Shown here: in pieces, positions 54,836 to 64,000 of the stretch
How the letters are laid out: the number at the start of each line of letters is the position of its first letter
Numbering within the stretch: position 1 is the first letter of the stretch
Assembly (NCBI GenBank): GCA_964059195.1
Contig: CAXKWD010000006.1
Location: 14,066,530-14,130,529, forward strand
Origin: Ectobius pallidus
Taxonomy: Eukaryota > Arthropoda > Insecta > Blattodea > Ectobiidae
Length of the DNA: 64,000 nucleotides
Reading direction: 5' to 3'
Notes under the pieces: generated by a model
What the model was told of the DNA's origin: nothing
Databases searched by the model: none
The model's input: only the letters and a program-made list of their open reading frames with translations
Program-made: the position numbers and the translations under genes

Positions 54836-56702
54836 TTCCAAAAGAGCCCTCGTACACATAGCGTGGGCCTACTTAATTTCATGTAAGGAGATTTGTGATA
54901 ATTCATGCGTATTACTTTAATTTGATAAATTGAATAATAAATGAAAGGAATTCTCTCATGAGAATGTAACTTTTCAACTCAGCTGGTTTGAAGTCAATAT
55001 TGCGAGGAAGACTTAATATGCAAAATGTATCGGTTGGTGAGTTTGGTTCCGTCCGTTCCTCTTGTGAACTAATAGCACGTTTCCGTTCCACTAATCCCTC
55101 TCGTGGCCAGCATATGTTTAAAAACGCGCAACTTCGATTAGATGGCGGCGGAATTAAACGTTTAAATGTTTAACCCGGGCTTATATGTTTATTTAAAGCG
55201 ACACAAGTTGTATTGGAAATCACATTAACTGTGCTTAGGAATTAGTAAACGTAGCAGCTTCAGCTATGTCATTTTAACGGCCCTTTCTTATTTTATTCAC
55301 ATACATGTTACAATTGTGGCATCTAGTGAGAGAGTGAGCTAAGCCAGAAATAACGGAATCGAGATATTTTGAAATTTGTGTTTGCCTTTCTAACAAGAAA
55401 AAATTTCATCTTAACACTTGATTTATTTCTTCTTATCAGAATTTACACATTTCAAAGCGTTCACAAAAATTAACTTCAGACCACAGTGCCAACCCTTTAT
55501 CACCTTCTTAAGGTTTTTGTTTTTCGCAGTTTTTCAACATTTTTCAAAACTTTCAAGCGACATATCTCGGCACGTATTTGGTTTTAAAAAACGTTTAAAC
55601 AATGCAAATGGTAGGAAATTTAATGTTCTTTAACTTTTGTACTGGAATGTTTTAGGCTATAACGGGTTATTTGGGAGTTATAAGGAAAAAACTACAAACA
55701 CCCAAAAATTTCGAGGTTTTCGGCTGCCCTGAAGTTCGTACAGGGTTCTCGAATTGGAGAACTTGGATTCTACACCACAGAATACGCACACACAACATAT
55801 TAAAAAATTATTAAGTTCGAACCTTTTTCCAGGTAAAAGTACCTGGTGTCTGGACTATCACGTTACTAATGCTTCCGAGGTGGCCTAGCCCCCTCTCTCT
55901 CACTGGAGAAACGCCATTCCCTTAATTTATGAAAATTGTCTTTCAAGAATAGATAAGGAAGGAACCTACGCAAACCTTTAATATTAGGTTTACAGTTACA
56001 CGACTGTAGGCCTATGTACTACACAGAGATGACAATAACTCAAATTTGAAAAATTTTGCCTTAGTCCACTCTCTCACTGGATGCCAAAATTGCACGCGTC
56101 TCGTCCTTGAACAATATCGAGTGATTCTTAAGAAAAAATAACATCAGGCTGCTGAATATTTTAGTAGATGCGAATTAATTCGTATTACAGGTCTAATATT
56201 TCACAAATGGTTATTCAAATCTCATTTACTTGAACGAAGAGTACCCCTCCCCCCGATTTTTCCTAAATGATTTTTTTTCCTAAAATATTCTAAAAATAAA
56301 CTTCCTTGTAGAATTAGGAGTTTTACAATATTTTAAAGATAGAACTCATAATACTAAATAACTTAAACTAATATAATTTGTATATTTTGAAAAATATTAC
56401 CATTTCTGTATATCGTTCTCACTGTATTTGTATTCTGAAATCGTATGAGGATCTCATACAAATACAGCAGAGGGTTTGCCAATTACAAAGCCAACAAATT
56501 CAATAAGGTGTGCATTATTTACTTCCAAAACGAGAACACGTATTGATTTATGAATATGATCCACGTACTCGAAGATACCATAAGTAGAATTTTAATTATT
56601 CAGAACTCTTTTTAAAACTTCTGTAGTTGAGGACTCTGCTTCTTTTGTCGCTGTAGTCGTTTTCGATAAGTTTTCTTTTCAGAAAAAATCATAATTGCCT
56701 TT
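54836..56702. other. Unassigned 1.9 kb stretch
   Basis: No coding motif or repeat border recognised. The frames at 54988-55173 and 55418-55633 are unassigned. Confidence 0.4.
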
Positions 56703-56716
56703 CTTTATTAACCCTT

Positions 56717-57004
56717 GGGGTACGCCTTAGCGTAGTGGTTGAGGCGCTGCGATACCAACCGGAAGGTCGCGGGTTCGATCCCCGATGAGGTCATTGGATT
56801 TTTCAATTGGCCTAATCCTTCTGGTGGCACTATGGCCCTGGGGTCGACTCAGCCTCTAACAGAAATGAGTACCAGGAGCAATCCTGGGGGTAAAGGCGGT
56901 CGGTGCGTAAGGCTGACAACCTTACCACCTTCATGTGCCGAATGTCTAAAAAAAATCTGAACCCTCTGGGCCTCCATGGCCTGTATAGGGAATACTTTAC
57001 TTTA
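56717..57004 (+). mobile_element. Full-length tRNA-derived SINE, second family
   Basis: Length 288 bp with a perfect 14 bp target duplication CTTTATTAACCCTT (56703-56716 and 57005-57018). The head has an A box (TTAGCGTAGTGGTTGAGGCG) and a perfect B box (GGGTTCGATCC). The 3' tail is TACTTTACTTTA. The internal open frame (56739-56960) is a by-product of the SINE. Confidence 0.95.
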
Positions 57005-57018
57005 CTTTATTAACCCTT

Positions 57019-58767
57019 ATTATTACAATAACTCCTGGTAGTGAAAAATTGCAGTCCTACTTAAAGTTCCTGTTTAAACATTAAAATTCTTTAATATGGA
57101 GACGGAAAATATTATGTCCGATTAGGAAGCTAAAGAATTAAAATTCGTGGAACCCGAAAATTATATAACTTAACAAATCTTTCATGCATTTAGCCTCCAA
57201 TAATATTACAAAGTAATTCTTGGCATAGGTACTAATAATTGCAGTAATAAAAGAAAGAAAAATATGATTTATATAGTAAGTTATTAATACTAGGTAGTAA
57301 TAATATAAAAGAAAGAAAAATATAATTCATATAATAAGTTATTAATACTAGGTACTAACAAGTGCAGTAATAAAAAATATAATTTATATAATAAGTTATT
57401 AATAATAGTGAAATGCATCATATGTGGTCGTGCTTCGCTGGGAGTTCAGATGAAGACATTTAAGCACAACAAAACATTTTCAGTTCTCTCTTTCACAGGG
57501 GATCAAAACATACAATACAATAAACCCTCACTAATTGACAATTCACTATAATTCGGCTGCTTTTCAACTCATAGTAAAACACAAAAGTATTGTACCGGTA
57601 CTGTATTTGTAATATTTTGTGTTCACGTCATAATATGACATTGCCATTGCTGTGGTCCAGGGTTCAAATAGTAGCGACAGATACTTGGTGGATTTTATAT
57701 CCGGTTATGAACATTTATTACGAAACCGGTTTCAAAACAGGTAAATTACAATGTAAATAATTATTATCGGCCTGTCTTAAAACCTTCACGATTACCTATA
57801 CGGAATACCATTTAACAAGATACATTAAAAAGATGTTACCGCGATGGGAAAGAAGAAACACAACAATATAGATGTGAGTAAATGACAGTGTGAAAAGAAT
57901 GGAGGAAAAACAAGAAAAACAAAGAAAGACAAGATGTCAAGTAAAATTACAGAGAAGGGCTTAGGCTACATACTTTATCGATATTAAATATTAAGAATTT
58001 CAGATAATCCAGGATGATTACATAGGCCTACATGTGCAATCCTCTTGCTAGGCCACAGAGTTAAAATACAACATGCTCAACCATGTCATTTTTAGAGTTG
58101 TACAGCTGTAATAAATAAATAATAATCAGCTAAGGCTAATCGGATATCCCATAATTGGCGCGGCCACCTGCACAGCAAAGTACAACCGCTAATGCGGGTT
58201 CCCGTTGTGTGAGAACCTTCAGGCTCAAAGGGCAGGGCTGAGATTATCAGAAAAAAAAATTGGTTAACTAAACAAATTACTGCTGCAATAACCATTATCT
58301 GTTATTCAGATAACTGGACAATGACGTCATTTTAACCATTTACATTTAACTGCTAAAAGAAGAGTTTAGCTGAAGGCAAGTAGATCACTAATCATCGGTT
58401 CAAGTGCAAGAACGTTGTTGAAATCATTTTAGACTGCATGGGCAATCGCGTGGTTGTTTCTGGTAACTGTTTATGTGGTACAATATAAACATAGAACCAG
58501 GGAATAAGATTTGATTGTTATTAATTATCTGTCTTTGGTTAATCGACGTGAAAATTCAAATAACTGCAAATAAAACCTGTATTCAATTAACTCTTAATTG
58601 TTTTATATTTACTGCGATGAATTGACTGTGCAGTTAACTACTATCCAGTTATTTATGCCACCTCTAACAAAGGGAACCCGATGATACTTTAACTGGGCCG
58701 AAAGCGAGCCATAGCATGTAAAATAAAGTTTCAAGTCATATAATCAACCGTATAAGAAGGTCTCAAC
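57019..58767. other. Unassigned stretch with a small tandem repeat
   Basis: At about 57228-57410 three diverged units share TAATAAGTTATTAATACTAG and AAAGAAAAATATAATT words. Otherwise nothing recognised. The antisense frame at 58092-58295 is unassigned. Confidence 0.45.
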
Positions 58768-59431
58768 CAGGGCCGTAGCTAGGCGGTGGCGAGATGTGCC
58801 CCCGCCAAGGGCGCATGTACAAAGAGGGCGCAAAATTAACCATGAAAAATCCCGCCTTTTTTAGACTGGTGCAATTGATCAAGCAATAAAAATTCCACGT
58901 TAATGGAAGAAATCTTTCAGGTTATTAAAAATTACTGCACGTGAACTATCTGTAGTATTATGCCGATTGTCTACAAACAAAAAGCAGTCATGCAACGTTC
59001 TTTAATTAACATGTTTTTTATTGACAGAGTATAACATAAATCATGAACAGTATGGAAAGATATAACGACAATAAAAATTAAAATGTACGTTATTATTGAG
59101 AAGAAAGTGGTTCAACTATTCGAAAAAAATACTTTTACCTATATTATGTATTATGTAATTTACTTTTGATACTAGATGTTATGATTTAATAATTTTTTAA
59201 GTAATTCAACCTTCTGAAAATAAGTTTTTTGTAACTTGAAAGTCCAACACTTAGTTCATTTTGAAATTGAGGTTTAGGTTATCTTTTATAATAACAGTGT
59301 TTTTATATTAAAATGATAAACAATTTTACAGAAATAAAAAAAAATAATTTTAGGACCCCCCCCCCCCAGTGTTGGAGGGCGCAGATTTGTCAAACTTGCC
59401 AAGGGCGCTGAAGGACCTTGCTACAGCCCTG
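58768..59431. mobile_element. Non-autonomous hAT element, 664 bp
   Basis: Left end CAGGGCCGTAGCTAGGCGG; right end read inward CAGGGCTGTAGCAAGGTCC. This is a well-known type of hAT terminus. The flanks GTCTCAAC (58760-58767) and CTCTCAAC (59432-59439) match at seven of eight bases and fit NTNNNNAN. Subterminal AAGGGCGC words occur at both ends. A C run lies near 59356-59366. No transposase. Confidence 0.85.
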
Positions 59432-59439
59432 CTCTCAAC

Positions 59440-60247
59440 CCATCTATTTTATTACGTGCCCTGAAGAAAAAGTTGTTTCTCAAAAAGATTCTTTGCTGAA
59501 GGAAATTCCTTCACTGTGAGAATAAAGTTAACTTGCAAACAATTACAGAAATGTAAACCACGATAGAGGTAAATTTAATTAATGGCAACAGCGACACACA
59601 TGAAATCCCGTTCATTGGGGATTATTACATTAATATTGATAAATTCAATAAAACAGATAGTAATTACGGCAGAAACAGTTTTCAATACGACCACGACCAT
59701 AGAGGAATAAATACGTGGAATGTGAGAAGTTTTAAGAGTCTTCATACAATGCTAATGCGATGACTTTTATAAAACATTATTTAGGCGTTGTTTACTGGCA
59801 CAGCGCAGGTGCTCCACCGGGCATAATGGGATACACATATAAATAATAAAAGAGTTTAGCAAGAGAAGAGATGTTGGTATAACCGCTTCATGACCAGTGC
59901 AATCAACACAAGCGCTACCTTCTATTTCCACAATAATTCTCAACAACTTCTACGAGAATTTTTGTTCCTAACTTATGGCCAACAGTTTTCTTTCACTGAC
60001 AAAGTTGTTCAATAATGTGCGTAGGTAATGTAAAAATGCTTTTAGCCTTGACATTTAATGCTCAAATCCTCTATCACACTGGAAATAATTATTATATTTC
60101 TAATCCTGATCTTATTAGAAATTATTACTAGGGGTGGGTCGATACCAAATTTTCTCGATACCGATACATGATTTTTTCCTCGATACTTCTATACTCGATA
60201 CCGTCAACATTTCCAGTTTCAATAAAAATCAGGTAAACTGATGTAAC
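59440..60247. other. Unassigned stretch
   Basis: Near 60130-60210, repeated CGATACC words suggest a repeat scrap. Positions 60218-60247 (AAAATCAGGTAAACTGATGT) recur just before the second element at 61374. No gene. Confidence 0.45.
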
Positions 60248-61373
60248 AAAGTGCCAGTATGTTTTTGTTTAATCAGTTATGACTGCAATTATGATATGCA
60301 GAATATTTTTTTAAAAATTGATTTCCAAGTTAAGCTCCAGATTTATTCATTAAGCAGGGCTTACCGAAGAAGAAAGGTCTACCATCTCGGCCACGTGGGT
60401 CCTTTTAACGGTCTTAGTTGGATAAGCGCATGTAAATCAATAGTATTTTTTGTCAAAGCTACCTGTATTTTAATTTCCAAGGCCTTATAAGATCACAGTA
60501 AAACAATAGGCTATGTTGTCAAGATAACTGATTTTCATTTTTTTTTATAAATTCTTTCGAATACGTATATTACCATAAAATAGGGACTAAATTGAGCATT
60601 ACTCCGAAACAGGTCAACCGATTTTATCCATTATGAATAGACGTCTTCCCATGGACATTATAAATGTGTATACCAAGTTTCATAAAAATCCGGTAAAGCA
60701 TATTTGAGTTACCGCGTCTTTAAAATATACAGTAAATTGGGTTTTACTCCGGACCGGTCTACCGATTTGGTCCAATATCAGTAGACGTCTTTCCACGTAC
60801 ATTATAAATGGGTATACAAAATTTCAGGAAAATCCAATAAAGCATATTTGAGTTATCGCGACTTCTTATATATTAACATAAAAACACTAAATTGGGCATT
60901 ATTCCGGTACTGGCCAACCGATTTGGTCCAATATCAATAAACGTCTTCCCATGGACATTATAAATGCGTATACGAAGTTTCATAAATATCCGATAAAGCG
61001 TATTTGAGTTATTGCGCCTTTAAAGTAGACACTAAATTGGGTTTTACTCCGGTACCGGTCAACAGATTAGGTTCAAATTCAATAGGGCACTTCTCATGGA
61101 CGTCATAAATGGGTATACCAAGTTTCATGGAAATACGATACAATCTATTAAAATAGGCACTAAATTGGGCATTACTCCGGTACCGGTGAACCGATTTGGT
61201 TCAATATCAATAGGGTTCTTCCCATTGACATTATAAATGCGTTTTCCAAGTTTCATGAAAATCCGAAAAAGCCTATTTGAGTTATGGCGCGTACAGACAC
61301 ACGGACGGACAGACAGACGGACAGACATTTTTCGTCCCGACACATAATCTCATAAAGTACCATACTGGCACTT
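60248..61373 (+). mobile_element. Inverted-repeat element with five ~155 bp internal repeats, copy A
   Basis: AAGTGCCAGTATG (60249-60261) and its inverse CATACTGGCACTT (61361-61373) bound it. From about 60590 five head-to-tail units share TTACTCCGGTACCGG, CAACCGATTTGGTCCAATAT, CATGGACATTATAAATG and AAGTTTCATGAAAATCCG words. A GGACAGAC-rich stretch (about 61285-61325) precedes the right end. No coding capacity; class unknown. Confidence 0.75.
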
Positions 61374-61400
61374 AATAAAATCAGGTAAACTGATATAACA

Positions 61401-63201
61401 AAGTGCCAGTATGCTTTTTTAATCAGTAATAATTACAGTTATGATATACAGAAAATACTTTTTTTTTATATATATATATAACTTATATATATATATATAG
61501 ATCTCCGAGTTAAACTCCAGATCGATTCATTAAGCAGGGCTTACGGAAGAACAAAGGTCTAAAGTTTGATTCTTAACCTTAATTCATATTGGTATGCACT
61601 GATATACTAATTCTTAAAATATGTAAACATTTTACAAAATGCATTGACAATGAAATAGTACAGTAAGCCAATAAGAAGAGGATAGTTCCACCTAGCGGTA
61701 TGCAGTTTTGTTCTGAGTATAGGCTTATGCAATTTTAACGCAACGCAATAACTTTAAAGCTAGTTTCTGTTCGTGAAATAACATTTATAGGCTTATGTTA
61801 TTCTTTAGGAATGATGTAGGTCAATGAAAGACAATGAATTCCCAGTTTTTTTTTAAAGAAAAATGTAATACTTATTTAAGCACATTGACAAAATAGGACT
61901 CAAGAATGGAATAGGCTCAATTTAACACAATTGATAATAATAAAAAAAAAATTTGCTTCAGGGTGGACTCGAACGTGATATCTCTAGACAAGCATCTTAC
62001 CCCAAGACCAAACTACACTACGACATTTGAGTGTCCAATACCATAGAATACTATCTCGTGGTAGCTCACAGAAAAGAAAAATCACCGTATTTCGAAATTA
62101 GGCTATATTTCGAGCCTTCTAGTTATCTTATGTTACAATATAGAATAATTTCATTCATTGGTAACATAATATTCGCGATATTCTAGTCATAAATGCGAAT
62201 TTGGCCCTCACTAAAGCAGAGTACCAACTCAACCAAATTCTCAGAAGTTAATGTTTTTATTTATTAAGAGGTCAGGGATTATAAATCTGACATAGGCTGA
62301 AGTAAAATTCAATGCTTTAATCTAATTGTAATCAATTTTAGCAAAATAATTAGTCATTATACAACAGCATTTCGTCTATAATCGTACATATGGGAACATT
62401 TGTTTTTCATGTAGGTGTCAACTGTCCATGGCAACTGAAGGAAGCTTTATAAGCTGTCATTAATTGATGACGCTATAAGAAAGAACCGAGAATTTGATTT
62501 TGCATTTGAAGAAGGTGCCTTCTTTTTACCCTCCTTTACTAAAGAAGGTTTCGACAGGAATTGAAGGCTTGTTCCAGAATTTCCCTTTATTTACCTTAGT
62601 TACGGGACTCGCCCGCTGATTGGTTGGCCGCGAGCCAATCAAAATGCTTCGAAATGAACCAAAATATTATAATAAATTTGACTGATAATTACTCTTTATT
62701 TCGGTACTGGACAACCGATTAGGTCCAAATTCAATAGGCTTATTGCCATGATTGTTATAAATAAGTATACGAAGTTTCATGAAAATCCGATAAAGCGTAT
62801 TTGAGTTACCGCGCCTTTTCTTATATGATACCATAAAAGGGCACTAAATTGGGTATTATTCCGGTACCGGCCAACCGATTTGGTCCAATATCAACAGACA
62901 TCTTCCCATAGACATTATAAATAGGTATTCCAAGTTTCATGAAAATCCGATAAAGCGTATGTGAGTTATGGCGCCTTTAAAATATACACTAAATTGGGTT
63001 TTACTCCGGTACCGGTGAACCGATTTGGTCCAATTTCAATAGGGTTCTTCCCATGGACATTATAAACGCGTATACCAAGTTTCATTAAAATTCGAAAAAG
63101 CGTATTTGAGTTAGAGCGCGTACAGACACACGGACGGACGGACAGACGGACAGACATTTTTCGTCCCCCACACAATCTCATAAAGTACCATACTGGCACT
63201 T
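61401..63201 (+). mobile_element. Same inverted-repeat element, copy B
   Basis: Bounded by AAGTGCCAGTATG (61401-61413) and CATACTGGCACTT (63189-63201), in the same orientation as copy A and only 27 bp after it, with the shared linker AATCAGGTAAACTGAT between. It has about three ~155 bp units (62690-63115), the GGACAGAC stretch (63120-63156), a TA microsatellite (about 61463-61499) and about 1 kb of other sequence (61570-62690) not seen in copy A. Confidence 0.7.
61960..62030 (-). repeat. tRNA-like SINE head remnant
   Basis: On the minus strand, TTTGGTCTTGGGGTAAGATG (A-box-like) and GTTCGAGTCCACC (B-box-like) are about 25 bases apart. No tail or target duplication identified. Confidence 0.4.
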
Positions 63202-63826
63202 AATAAATAGGTACATTAAAAATTAAAAGTTAAGAGAACTGTGTAATACCAACTAAATTAATTAAGTGTGCATATTTAATGAGACAAAATTTAATAATAT
63301 CAGTAGCCTACAATTATTTTTAAACTCTACATTAAACTAAAATTTGTTTTTGAAACAGTCCACTTACAAGTTTTTGTTAAAAAATTACAATGGAGTTTGG
63401 AGAGTCAGCTTGCTTGTTGGTTGTTATTGAAACATTTAGGCCTACAGGAAACGAAACAATTAAGAATCTCTTCTGTTTGGATTTTAAAAGTCGGAAAGTC
63501 TTTATTTATGACTAGACAAAAAAAATTCTTTCCTCCATGAAAGGTCTCTGGGAGTTTTACATAGTAGACCTATAATATTTTTGGGTCTTATATTATAACG
63601 AATAATTGTCTAGATATTTTGGCATCATTGTGTTCCTAAAAGAACTTACTTTGTGAAATCTATAGGCTATACACTTATTTTGTTTCTTTTGAATTAAATG
63701 AACCGGCTTGAAGATTTTAATTTTGCCTACTAGCAATTTGTTGCAAGTTCTCTTCGCAGTTTGGAACTGTCCGGTATTTATGACAAAATTATAAAATAGC
63801 CGTTCTTTCATTAATCGTTACTAGGG
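63202..63826. other. Unassigned stretch
   Basis: The antisense frame at 63593-63811 has no recognisable family. Nothing else seen. Confidence 0.4.
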
Positions 63827-64000
63827 CCCGGATTTGAAGGTTTTTTCCCCAGCTTGCTAATTAGAACATTTTAATATTTCATATTTTTTCGTTTCATGCC
63901 CCTTGCTTCCGAATATATGAATCTTATAGAACCCAAAAAGGGCTAAATCGGACTGAAAGGCCTAAAAGGGGCTAAGAGGACTTTTGCTGAAAAACACGAT
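63827..64000. mobile_element. Start of a CAGGGCCCGGATT-type hAT element, cut by the window end
   Basis: CTAGGGCCCGGATTTGAAGG from about 63822 matches the terminus of the elements at 28785 and 49505. Downstream, AGGCCTAAAAGGGGCTAAG words resemble that family's interior. The other end lies outside the window. Confidence 0.5.

Noticed and set aside
56739..56960. A 73-codon frame
   Set aside because: It lies wholly inside the SINE with perfect 14 bp target duplications.

Overview
The window is eukaryotic and almost certainly from an insect nuclear genome. It is AT-rich and carries spliceosomal intron borders, tRNA-derived SINEs, hAT, mariner and Ty3/gypsy elements, and remnants of insect-type non-LTR retrotransposons. 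The repeat styles suggest a large repeat-rich genome such as a cockroach or termite, but that is an inference. I find no host protein-coding gene I can name. Nearly every recognisable coding segment belongs to a mobile element.

Layout. 0-11.7 kb: dispersed repeats, local duplications, hairpin-rich repeats, two SINEs and two antisense non-LTR reverse-transcriptase remnants. 11.76-15.19 kb: a 3.4 kb DNA transposon with ~640 bp terminal inverted repeats around a frameshifted gene that combines an XPG/FEN1-like nuclease with a cysteine-rich CXC-like tail; this is one of the two most interesting features. 16-30.4 kb: SINEs, hAT-like and other short inverted-repeat elements, duplicated repeats, and two weak coding candidates. 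30.6-42.5 kb: a nested structure in which a ~0.7 kb long-TIR element with TTAA target duplications is interrupted by an 11,150 bp Ty3/gypsy retrotransposon. 42.7-59.4 kb: more hAT elements (one keeping a transposase fragment), two inverted copies of a mariner-plus-AT-rich composite repeat, and minisatellites. 60.2-63.2 kb: two head-to-tail copies of an inverted-repeat element built from ~155 bp internal repeats. The window edges lie in copies of repeats seen elsewhere in it.

The Ty3/gypsy element is the best-preserved unit: 3,029 bp LTRs that look identical, an ATCT target duplication, a lysine-tRNA-type primer site, gag, pol and a polypurine tract, with no env. Gag and Pol are in the same frame, separated by one TGA in the context TGA-CAA-TTA, which is the classic leaky-stop context. 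Pol is therefore probably made by stop-codon readthrough. Gag carries an N-terminal SAP-like domain and is broken by a one-base length change in a T tract.
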